From Candidatus Latescibacterota bacterium (GTDB taxonomy: Bacteria; Eisenbacteria; RBG-16-71-46; SZUA-252), in the NCBI GenBank assembly GCA_016207265.1, contig JACQPZ010000220.1, forward strand, positions 1-16,527: a DNA stretch of 16,527 nucleotides. Reading direction: 5' to 3'. The position numbers and the translations under genes were made by a program. Under the pieces are notes generated by a model that was not told the DNA's origin, did no database searches, and saw only the letters and a list, made by a program, of their open reading frames with translations. Within the stretch, counting starts at the first letter, position 1. Every line of letters begins with the position of its first letter. Below are positions 8,790 to 15,420 of the stretch, one piece after another.

Positions 8790-10748
8790 TCAGAATGCCT
8801 GCCCCAAGCTGAAGTGGAAGGTGCCGCGCGTCGAGCTCAAGTCGTGCTCCTCCCTTCGCGCGTGCCGCAGCTTCCATCCATAGTCGAACCGTACGGGGCC
8901 GACCGGGGTTCCGATCCGGAGGCCCACGCCGGCCGAGTAGCGCATATCGAGATAGCCCGCCCCGCCGCCGGCGAGGGTGAAGAGCCGTTGCAGGCTCAGA
9001 TCGCCGGGCCGTTCCCAGACGTTCCCCCCGTCGAGAAAGGCCGCTCCGCCCAGAATCCAAAAGAGCGGAAACCGCGCCTCGACCGACCCCAAGAGGAGCA
9101 CCTCCCCGCCCCGGACCTCTCCCTGCTCCACGCCAAGGGAGTCGAGACGGACGCGGACTCCGATCTCGTTCTCGAAATAGCCTCGGACCGACGTCGCTCC
9201 GCCGGTGCGGAAGCGGTCGTCCACCGGGATCAGGTTCAGGTCGGGAAGCGCTTCCGCCGCCGCGGGTCTGCTCCCGTATGGATGAACGTACCCCGCCCGG
9301 ATCCGGACCGCCAGCGTCAGGTCCCGGCCGAGCGGGCGATACGCGCTGGCCGACCCGCTGTACTTGCGAAATCGGGTGCTGCCCCGGAACAGGCCGCCCG
9401 CGACCTCGACGTTTCCCAGCAGGTCGCTTCCGCTCTTCGGGTCGAAGAGGTCGCGGCGCGTGTCCCGCTCGACCAGGATGCGGACCCGCCGCGTCGAGTA
9501 GCTCTGCTGGCCGACGCCGACCTCGGTCTCCAGCGCCACGGTGTCGGAGATGACGTGCCGATACTCGAGCGAGAGGAGGCCGTGCGTACGGCGCGCGAGG
9601 TCACGCTGGAGACCGAGCGTGACTCCGTAGGCGCGGAGCGCGAAGTCGATCCTCTCCTGTATCTTGGGGATCTGCTCCGCGTACCCGCCGAGGCTCGCGC
9701 GGGTGCGGGTCCCGAAGATCCAGGGCTCCGAGAGGCTCACGTCCGCGCGGCGATCACCCAGGTCGGGCTCGAACACGTGCTCCCAGAGCCTCAGGCCGAT
9801 CCGTCCCGCTGCCACGAACCGAAGTCCTTCGCGCCCGAGGTTCCGGTGTCCCCATTCGCTCGTGACCCGCAGCTGATTGGATGTGCCGTACCCCAGACCG
9901 GCGTCGATCCACGCCATCTTCCGCTCTCGGACGGTGATCAGGAGGTCGCTCAGGCGTGTCAGCGAATCGATCGGTCCCCGCTCGAAGAGCACGTCGCTGT
10001 AGAGCCCCGTGTCGTAGATGCGCTGTTGGCTCTCCACGAGCTTCGAGCGCGACAGCACGTCGCCCGGACGGAGGGTGATCTCGCGGGAGACCACGCGGCC
10101 GCGGGTCGTTTGGTTCCCCGAGACGGAGATATTCCCGAGCCGTGCGATCCCGTCGGGCTCGATCCGGTAGAGCACCGTCGCGCGGCCGTCCTCGAGGAGG
10201 AGCGAATCCCGCACCTGAGCCGTGATGTGCCCCAGGTCCGCGTAGCGCTCCTCGATCGCCAGGCGGTCGGCCTCGATGAGCGGGATGTCCACCGGATTGC
10301 CGGGCTTTTGCTTGAGGACGCGCCTCAGCTCGACTTCGGAGAGCGGCTGCGTTCCTTCCAGCCGGATTCCGGTCAAGCGGGACAGAGGTCCCTCCCGGAT
10401 GCGGAAGGTGACGTCCACCTTCCGGGGATTCCCGGGGATCGAATCGACGCGCACCGACTCGACGCTCGCTCCGAGATATCCCTTCCGATGGTAATAGGCC
10501 TGCAGCGTGGCTGCGTCGAACCGGATGAAATCACGGCGGTAGGGGGAATCCCGCCATGGCTTCAGGAAGGAAGAACTCCGCGTGCGAAGAAGGCCGCGGA
10601 GGGTCCGATCGGAGAACGCGGTGTTGCCTTCGATCTCGAGACGCCGCACCTCGCGCCTCGACTCGAAATCGAACGCGGACTGCGCGGACCCCGGCGCGGG
10701 CAGCGCGAGCGCGACCGCGAACAAGCCCGCGCCCAGCGCGCGGCGCAT
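8790..10748 (-). CDS. tamA: Omp85 outer-membrane protein with three POTRA domains (TamA/BamA family)
   Basis: A beta-barrel outer-membrane insertase of the Omp85 superfamily, which acts in folding or inserting outer-membrane proteins. From the ATG at 10748 it is 652 residues. A Sec signal peptide (MRRALGAGLFAVALALPAPGSA, cleavage about 22/23) precedes three POTRA-like repeats at ~33-110, 120-200 and 202-276 (LEIEGNTAFS, IRLEGTQPLS and ISVSGNQTTR are their starts). The barrel (~278-652) shows RDLFDPKSG, the L6-loop VRGY (521-524), TPVGPVRFDYGWKL and a terminal phenylalanine (HFSLGQAF), the usual beta-signal. Three POTRAs and the tamB gene one base downstream favour TamA. However, rseP immediately upstream is the position of bamA in E. 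coli, so it could be the BamA-like protein of this lineage. An in-frame TTG at 10769-10767 would add seven residues; neither start has a clear ribosome site, and ATG is preferred for the better signal peptide. Confidence 0.85.
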   Translation of the reverse strand: MRRALGAGLFAVALALPAPGSAQSAFDFESRREVRRLEIEGNTAFSDRTLRGLLRTRSSSFLKPWRDSPYRRDFIRFDAATLQAYYHRKGYLGASVESVRVDSIPGNPRKVDVTFRIREGPLSRLTGIRLEGTQPLSEVELRRVLKQKPGNPVDIPLIEADRLAIEERYADLGHITAQVRDSLLLEDGRATVLYRIEPDGIARLGNISVSGNQTTRGRVVSREITLRPGDVLSRSKLVESQQRIYDTGLYSDVLFERGPIDSLTRLSDLLITVRERKMAWIDAGLGYGTSNQLRVTSEWGHRNLGREGLRFVAAGRIGLRLWEHVFEPDLGDRRADVSLSEPWIFGTRTRASLGGYAEQIPKIQERIDFALRAYGVTLGLQRDLARRTHGLLSLEYRHVISDTVALETEVGVGQQSYSTRRVRILVERDTRRDLFDPKSGSDLLGNVEVAGGLFRGSTRFRKYSGSASAYRPLGRDLTLAVRIRAGYVHPYGSRPAAAEALPDLNLIPVDDRFRTGGATSVRGYFENEIGVRVRLDSLGVEQGEVRGGEVLLLGSVEARFPLFWILGGAAFLDGGNVWERPGDLSLQRLFTLAGGGAGYLDMRYSAGVGLRIGTPVGPVRFDYGWKLRHARREEHDLSSTRGTFHFSLGQAF

Positions 10749-10779
10749 CGCGGAACCGCGCGGCCTCAATGCGGGCGGG

Positions 10780-12159
10780 TCAACGCCCGTCCGCGGGAAG
10801 GACCGTGTCGGCCGGCGCCTCGCGTTGCAGCCGACGGTTGATGTCGGCCTCGGCGCGCCTTCGTTGCGTGACCCGGGCCAGGTCGTTGGCGAAGGAAAAG
10901 ATCACGAGACCTCCCAAAACGGCAAGACCGACCCGCTGGAAGGCGAGCTGCGTCTTCAGCGAGAGGGGTCGTTTCCGGGCGCCCTCGAGCAGGGCGAAGA
11001 AGATGTGTCCCCCGTCCAGGATGGGAATCGGCAGGAGGTTCATCGCCATGAGCGCGACGCTGATGAACGACGCGAACGAGAGGAGCTGATCCAGGCCGCC
11101 CTTGGCCTGGTCCCGCGCGACCTGAGCGATCGCGATCGGACCCGCGACGCTCGAGCTCAGGCGGATCGGGTTCGTGGCGAAGCTCCAGAGACCGGCATAG
11201 ATCAGGCCCGCGGCGTAGAGGGTCTGCCTCGCCCCCAGGAGGACCGCCTCGCTCAACGGGAACCGCTCCAGCACCGTGATCGTCTCGGGGAGCGAGATGC
11301 CGATCACGCTGTCGGGGGTGGTCTTCACGGTCGTCTCGAACACCTCGGCCCCGCGCCGGATCCGGAGCGAGAGCGGCGTATCGGGCTTGCGCCGGATCCG
11401 GGACGAAAGCTCCGACCAGTTCCCGACCCGCTCGCCGTCCACGCTCAGAATCTCGTCCCCTTCGCGGAGCCCGGCCTGGTAGGCGGGCAGCCCGAGGAAG
11501 ACGCGGCCGATCACCGTCCCGGTGTTCCAGTCGAGCTCCTCCGCGAGGCGGGCCGCTTCGGACCGGCGCACCTCGAGGGCCACCGGCCCGCCCCCGCGGG
11601 AGACGGTGAGCGGAATGCGCTCGGGGCCCTTGGCGCGGACCGCGTGGTCCACGGCCGCCCCGAGCTGGCGCATGGTCCGGGCGGGTCGGCCGTCGAGGGA
11701 GACGAAGCGGTCCCATTCGCGCACGCCGATGCGCTCGACGATCGATTCCGGGCCCACGCGTCCCACCACGGCGGGAAAGTCCGGCGTCTGGACGCCGATC
11801 GAATACACGAGCACGTTGATGAAGTAGGCGAGGACGAGGTTCGCGACGGGTCCCGCGGCCGTGATCAGCGCGCGCCCCCACCACGGCTTCTCGAGGAACT
11901 CCTCCGGCCGCCCCTGACGGTCCTGACCCTCGGGGCTGTCGCCCGCCATCCGGACGAAGCCGCCCAGGGGGAGGATCGAAATCCGGTAATCGGTGCCGCC
12001 CCGGCGAAACCCTGCAAGGCGCGGTCCCATGCCGATCGAGAACGATAGGACCTGAACCCCCAGCCACTTGGCCACGAGGAAGTGTCCCAGCTCATGGACG
12101 AAGACCAGGACGCCCAGGACCAAGGCGCCGTACAGCGCAATCATCCAAAAATCATGCAT
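10780..12159 (-). CDS. rseP: RIP metalloprotease RseP (site-2 protease, M50)
   Basis: An inner-membrane zinc protease that cleaves transmembrane segments within the bilayer. In E. coli it makes the second cut in anti-sigma factor RseA and removes signal-peptide remnants. The 459 residues match the family (E. coli ~450). Visible features: zinc site HELGH (22-26) in the first membrane helix; LPLGGFVR (63-70); AGPVAN (102-107); two PDZ domains at ~128-198 and ~216-285 (GLPAYQAGLREGDEILSVDG); and third zinc-ligand motif NLLPIPILDGG (374-384, Asp382), followed by the last membrane helix at ~409-426. The ATG at 12159-12157 has a GGAAGGG about 12 bases upstream. No anti-sigma or sigma gene is in the window, so its substrate is unknown here. 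It is the first gene of the left block, behind a likely promoter at 12213-12241. Its usual upstream partners (dxr, cdsA, uppS) are absent. Confidence 0.96.
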   Translation of the reverse strand: MHDFWMIALYGALVLGVLVFVHELGHFLVAKWLGVQVLSFSIGMGPRLAGFRRGGTDYRISILPLGGFVRMAGDSPEGQDRQGRPEEFLEKPWWGRALITAAGPVANLVLAYFINVLVYSIGVQTPDFPAVVGRVGPESIVERIGVREWDRFVSLDGRPARTMRQLGAAVDHAVRAKGPERIPLTVSRGGGPVALEVRRSEAARLAEELDWNTGTVIGRVFLGLPAYQAGLREGDEILSVDGERVGNWSELSSRIRRKPDTPLSLRIRRGAEVFETTVKTTPDSVIGISLPETITVLERFPLSEAVLLGARQTLYAAGLIYAGLWSFATNPIRLSSSVAGPIAIAQVARDQAKGGLDQLLSFASFISVALMAMNLLPIPILDGGHIFFALLEGARKRPLSLKTQLAFQRVGLAVLGGLVIFSFANDLARVTQRRRAEADINRRLQREAPADTVLPADGR

Positions 12160-12212
12160 GCTGAGGGTTACCCTTCCGGTGGATCGCGGCCCCCGACGGG
12201 CGTGGACTCAGG

Positions 12213-12241
12213 ACTCTAACAGGTTGAATTTTCAGGGTCAA
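12213..12241 (-). promoter_or_regulatory. Putative sigma70-type promoter for rseP
   Basis: On the minus strand a -35 box TTGACC (12241-12236, five of six consensus) is followed by a 17-base spacer and TAGAGT (12218-12213, four of six) as -10. Transcription would begin near 12206, giving a leader of roughly 47 bases to the rseP ATG at 12159. The element sits in the only AT-richer stretch of the single intergenic gap, which supports it. It does not resemble the sigmaE consensus (GGAACTT/TCTGA). This is an inference from sequence alone. Confidence 0.5.
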
Positions 12242-12243
12242 CC
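12222..12243. promoter_or_regulatory. Inverted repeat overlapping the rseP -35 box (candidate operator)
   Basis: Two 6-base arms, GGTTGA at 12222-12227 and TCAACC at 12238-12243, form a perfect dyad with a 10-base spacer. One arm covers the -35 box of the putative rseP promoter and the dyad fills most of the promoter spacer, which is where a repressor would bind. It could also be a chance repeat or a weak hairpin; there is no T-run to make it a terminator. Confidence 0.3.
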
Positions 12244-12279
12244 GCCGGCGGTACGGCCGGCGGTACGGCCGGCGGCGCG
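12244..12279. repeat. 12-bp GC-rich tandem repeat, about 2.8 copies, in the intergenic gap
   Basis: The unit gccggcggtacg occurs at 12244-12255 and 12256-12267, with a diverged third copy at 12268-12279. Each unit contains the self-complementary GCCGGC, and adjacent GTAC tetramers give a near-palindromic layout. It lies just after the stop of the last glycosyltransferase gene and just before the rseP promoter. Function unknown; a spacer, a protein-binding array or part of a transcription-end hairpin are possible. Confidence 0.7.
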
Positions 12280-12281
12280 AC

Positions 12282-13442
12282 CTACCGTCCGGCCCGGCTC
12301 CGCCTCGCTTGGATCGCCTCCTCGTACAGCTTCCGGGTCGCATCGGCCGTCCGGTCGGCGCTGAAATCCCGCGCCCTCTCCCTTCCCCGGGCTCCCATCC
12401 TGACCCGCCGGTCCGGATCGGCGGCCATCGCCACGAGCGCCTCCGCGAGCGCTGAGGGATCGCCCGGAGGCACGAGGTCGCCGGTCCGCCCGCCATCCAC
12501 GATCTCGGGTATCCCCCCCGCGCGCGTGGCCACAACCGGAAGACCCGCGGCCATGGCCTCGAGAATCGAAGTTCCCATTCCTTCGAGCCGGGACGAAGCG
12601 CAGAAAAGATCGGCCGCGCGGAGGAGATCCTGAACGTCCTCTCGAAAACCGAGGAACCGCACGCGAGACTCGAGACCGAGCGATTCGCGCTCCGCGAGGA
12701 GCGCGCGCTCGAGCGGCCCTTCTCCGGCGATCCAGATGCTCAGATTCGGAGCGCGGTCGCGCACGTAGGACGCCGCCTTAAGGAGGTCGCTCTGCGCCTT
12801 GTGCGGCGCGAGGGCCGCGACGTTCAGCGCGATGACCTGATGCGCGCCGATTCCAAGCCGAGCGCGCGAATCCGCGCGGGAGCGGCCGTCGGGTGCGGCA
12901 TCGAAGCGACCAAGGTCGATCCCGCTCGGAACGATCCGGATCACGCGTCCGTCGACGCCGCTTCGTTCGAGCGCATCGCGCACCGCAGCCGAGATCGCCG
13001 CGATCCGGTCCACGTGCAGCGAGTAGAGGAGGCGGCTTCCCACGGTTCCGCGCACCGGAAAGTCCACCCGCCGGGAGAGCACGAGCGTGGCTCCGGGAGC
13101 GAGCCGGGCCGCCATGGCGCCGAGCGCGTGGGCCCGGGCCGCGTGCCAGTGCACGACATCGGGATTGAGCGAAGCATGGAGCCTCGCCAGCGCGAAGACC
13201 GATGCGAGATCCCAACTCCCGCGCATCGCCACCGGATGGACGGAGAACCCTTCTCCCTCCGCCCGCTGGAACAGCGCCCCGCTCCGTGGAGCCGCGAGGC
13301 GCGGCTCGTCTCCGCGATCGCGCTGCCGTCGCATCAGGAGCAGCACCTGTTGCTCGCCCCCTCGCCACGGCCGCTCGGAATCGACGTGGAGCACACGGAG
13401 CGCCCGACCGCCTTCTTCGCCGCGCGGCTCGGGCACCGTCAT
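12282..13442 (-). CDS. GT-B glycosyltransferase, GT4 family (LPS or surface glycan)
   Basis: A retaining GT-B glycosyltransferase that probably adds a sugar from a nucleotide-sugar donor to a lipid-linked glycan on the cytoplasmic face of the inner membrane. From the ATG at 13442 it is 386 residues. The N-terminal acceptor domain begins RVLHVDSERPWRGGEQQ (16-32), with the glycine-rich acceptor loop typical of GT4. The C-terminal donor domain has IWIAGEGP, RVRFLGFREDVQDLL and a full EX7E motif (Glu287 and Glu295, in LEGMGTSILEAMAAGLPVV), then AGGIPEIVDGG. The open frame extends far upstream, but the conserved domain begins only here, and the ATG overlaps the preceding gene's stop (ATGA). The donor and acceptor sugars cannot be told. 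It is the last gene of the glycan block; a 122-base gap follows. Confidence 0.88.
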   Translation of the reverse strand: MTVPEPRGEEGGRALRVLHVDSERPWRGGEQQVLLLMRRQRDRGDEPRLAAPRSGALFQRAEGEGFSVHPVAMRGSWDLASVFALARLHASLNPDVVHWHAARAHALGAMAARLAPGATLVLSRRVDFPVRGTVGSRLLYSLHVDRIAAISAAVRDALERSGVDGRVIRIVPSGIDLGRFDAAPDGRSRADSRARLGIGAHQVIALNVAALAPHKAQSDLLKAASYVRDRAPNLSIWIAGEGPLERALLAERESLGLESRVRFLGFREDVQDLLRAADLFCASSRLEGMGTSILEAMAAGLPVVATRAGGIPEIVDGGRTGDLVPPGDPSALAEALVAMAADPDRRVRMGARGRERARDFSADRTADATRKLYEEAIQARRSRAGR

Positions 13443-14584
13443 CGGCGTGCGGCCCGTCCCCGGCGCGCCCGTCCCCGGCGCGCGCCCGGCGCGGGGGCCC
13501 CCCGCGAGCGCTGGCTCGACCCGGCGCGGAGACCGCCGAGGCGCGCCGGGGACCCCTGCGCGCGCGCCACCTGCCGTCCCGCGTGAGCGATCCGTGCGCG
13601 GCGCTCGGGATCGCCCGCGAGCGACTCGACCGCGCGGGCAAGCGCGCGCGAATTCCCCGCGGGGACGAGGACGAGGTGCTCCTCGTCCCGGAAGAACTCG
13701 GCCACGGCGGCCGATCGGCGCGTGATCGTCGGCACGCCCAGCGCCATCGCCTGGAAGACCTTGTGGGGAACCACGCGACCCGCCTTCTCGCTCGTCCCGA
13801 AAATCCCAAGGGCGACGTCGGCCCGCGCGAGGTATCCCAACGCCTCTTCGTACGGCATTCGGGGAAGGAGCCGCACCGTCCGCAGCCCCCGCGCCGCCGT
13901 GTCGCGCTCGATCCGCGGAAGGAGCATCCCTCCGCCGATCAGCGTGAACCTCGCGAGCCGCGTGCCGTGGCGATCCTCGATCTCGGTCGCGGCGTCGAGG
14001 ATGGCGGGCATTCCGTGGAGCGGCAGGTAGCCGCCGACGTAGACCACCTCGAGCGGACCCGTCCTCGCCGCCGCGGATCGCCGCTCGCCGAGCTGAAACG
14101 CGAGCGTGTCCGCCCCCACGGGGAGCCGGCAGAGCTTCCGCCGGGGAACGCCGAACTCGGCCGAGTAGAAATCGCCGTGCTCCCAGGTGTCGCAGAGAAT
14201 AATGTCCGCGAGCGAAAGCGCGAGCCGGTCGCCGGCGCGGATGCGCCCCGCCGTGATGCTCCCCTCCCGAACGCGGCCCAAATCCCTGACCTGGGTGTCC
14301 CATCGCGACACGAGCGGATCGAACAGCACGGGGGAATCGACGATCCGGCCGAGCAACTCGGCGGCCGGGACGTCGCGGTGCCCGAACGAGGGGACGAGGA
14401 TCGCGTCGATCCGCCTCGCGCGACGGAGCCATGAGAGCGCCAGCGTCGCTTCGCGGAGGACCGGGGGCGTATCCGGCGGAGCGCCCACCGTGACGATCTC
14501 GGCGCCCCGGCTCTCGAGGGCCTCGCGCAGGATTCGGGTCCGGGTGTAGGACGGATCGAACGCGCCGAAAAGCGCGACTCTCAC
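13439..14584 (-). CDS. Glycosyltransferase, GT4-like with atypical donor motif
   Basis: A predicted GT-B glycosyltransferase of 381 residues from a GTG at 14584-14582. The GTG overlaps the previous stop (GTGA) and has GGAGG seven bases upstream. The N-terminus VRVALFGAFDPSYTRTRIL resembles GT4 enzymes. The donor domain shows VVYVGGYLPLHGMPAIL (171-187), FTLIGGG, LPRMPYEEALGYLARADVALGIF and SEKAGRVVPHKVFQAMALGVP (265-285). In that last block the second Glu of the usual EX7E is replaced: Glu266 is present but Gln278 stands where many relatives have Glu, and His274-Lys275 lies in the loop. The final ~40 residues are an Arg/Ala/Gly-rich tail partly encoded by a 15-bp tandem repeat. The family is fairly clear; the sugar is unknown. 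A frameshift in the GC-rich 3' end cannot be excluded. Confidence 0.78.
   Translation of the reverse strand: MRVALFGAFDPSYTRTRILREALESRGAEIVTVGAPPDTPPVLREATLALSWLRRARRIDAILVPSFGHRDVPAAELLGRIVDSPVLFDPLVSRWDTQVRDLGRVREGSITAGRIRAGDRLALSLADIILCDTWEHGDFYSAEFGVPRRKLCRLPVGADTLAFQLGERRSAAARTGPLEVVYVGGYLPLHGMPAILDAATEIEDRHGTRLARFTLIGGGMLLPRIERDTAARGLRTVRLLPRMPYEEALGYLARADVALGIFGTSEKAGRVVPHKVFQAMALGVPTITRRSAAVAEFFRDEEHLVLVPAGNSRALARAVESLAGDPERRARIAHAGRQVARAQGSPARLGGLRAGSSQRSRGAPAPGARRGRARRGRAARR
13453..13482. repeat. 15-bp tandem duplication in the 3' end of a glycosyltransferase gene
   Basis: The unit cccgtccccggcgcg occurs perfectly at 13453-13467 and 13468-13482, followed by a shortened degenerate copy. 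In the gene's frame it encodes a repeated Arg-Arg-Gly-Arg-Ala. Fifteen bases keep the frame, so copy number could vary without breaking the gene. Confidence 0.75.
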
Positions 14585-15420
14585 GAGGCCCCCTCCGAGG
14601 AGCCCCGGTCCAGGGAGTCCCGCTCCGGCGCTCCCCGCTCCGATATGCCGCCCTCCGGAGACCGGCGCTTCGCGCCCGATTCGGATTCCCACCGGCGCGC
14701 GTATTTCGTGAAGACCGAAAACGCCGCGAGCCAGCAGAGCACGAGCCCGCGCCTTCCCTCCCGGAAGCCGCCCTCCAGGACGTACATGCGGAGGAACCGA
14801 AGCCACGGGCGAAAGAGAAGCCGTGGCGCCGTCGCACGGATTCCCCGACGTTCAAGCTCCGCGGCGGACCAGCGCGTGTACCGATCCCACTTCTGGAAGT
14901 ACCGGTCGAGGTCCCGATAGGGCTCGTGTCGGAGTCGTGCCCGAAGCACGCCGGCGGCACCCCTGAGCGCGATCTCCTCGTGGACGAGCACGGGGGGATA
15001 GGCGCCCTTCGTGCGATCGAACAGCCGAAGCACCTTGTCGCGCTGCCATCCCGCCGATCGGACCCGTTTCCCGAAGAAGTGATTGTCCCGGTAGATCCAG
15101 TAGCCGTCCCTTCTCAAGGGATCGGCGAGCGTCGCCTCGATCTCCCGGCGAAGCTCCGGCGACACCGCTTCGTCCGCGTCGAGGATGAGCACCCAACGGT
15201 GCTCGAGCTGCGGCAGAGCCCAGTTCTTCTGCGCCGCCGGGCTTTCGTATTCGTGCTCCAGTACCCGGTCCGCGATCGACCGCGCGATGGAAATCGTCCG
15301 GTCCGTGCTCCCCGAATCCACGACCACGATCTCCTCCGCCCAACGCGCCGATTCGAGGCACGCCCGGATCCCGTGCTCCTCGTTCCGGGTCGTGACGAGA
15401 ACGCTCAGCGGCTCTCGCAC
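14581..15420 (-). CDS. Family 2 glycosyltransferase, WaaE/KdtX-like (LPS core)
   Basis: A GT-A fold enzyme resembling the LPS-core glycosyltransferases WaaE/KdtX, which add glucose or a related sugar to inner-core heptose at the inner membrane. From the GTG at 15420-15418 it has 279 residues. Features: SVLVTTRNEE (6-15), WAEEIVVVDSGSTDRT (27-42), ESPAAQKNWAL (59-69), the metal-binding DAD at 81-83 in LILDADEAVSPEL, and the distal block GYWIYRDNHFFGKRV (106-120) to HEPYRDLDRYFQKWDRYT (165-182), which is the WaaE-type signature. A hydrophobic amphipathic stretch at ~224-241 may touch the membrane. A 35-residue Ser/Glu/Arg/Gly-rich tail follows, which is unusual. GGAGG lies five bases before the GTG. 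It overlaps the upstream heptosyltransferase gene by 16 bases. Much longer open frames upstream lack domain content. Confidence 0.88.
   Translation of the reverse strand: MREPLSVLVTTRNEEHGIRACLESARWAEEIVVVDSGSTDRTISIARSIADRVLEHEYESPAAQKNWALPQLEHRWVLILDADEAVSPELRREIEATLADPLRRDGYWIYRDNHFFGKRVRSAGWQRDKVLRLFDRTKGAYPPVLVHEEIALRGAAGVLRARLRHEPYRDLDRYFQKWDRYTRWSAAELERRGIRATAPRLLFRPWLRFLRMYVLEGGFREGRRGLVLCWLAAFSVFTKYARRWESESGAKRRSPEGGISERGAPERDSLDRGSSEGAS

Noticed and set aside
8436..10841. An 801-codon open frame on the plus strand opposite the Omp85 gene
   Set aside because: Same reason: shadow of the minus-strand gene, low-complexity Arg/Pro/Glu composition, no conserved motif.
12160..12180. Riboswitch or structured leader before rseP
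   Set aside because: The predicted leader is only about 47 bases, with just a 5-base inverted repeat (AGGGT/ACCCT); too short for a known riboswitch.
12160..12281. Rho-independent terminator after the glycosyltransferase block
   Set aside because: GC-rich self-complementary units are present, but no T-run follows on the minus strand and no single stable stem-loop stands out.
13443..14960. Long in-frame extension upstream of the 386-residue glycosyltransferase
   Set aside because: The extra ~500 codons overlap two well-supported genes and read as Arg/Gly/Ala-rich noise; the GT4 domain begins just after the ATG at 13442.
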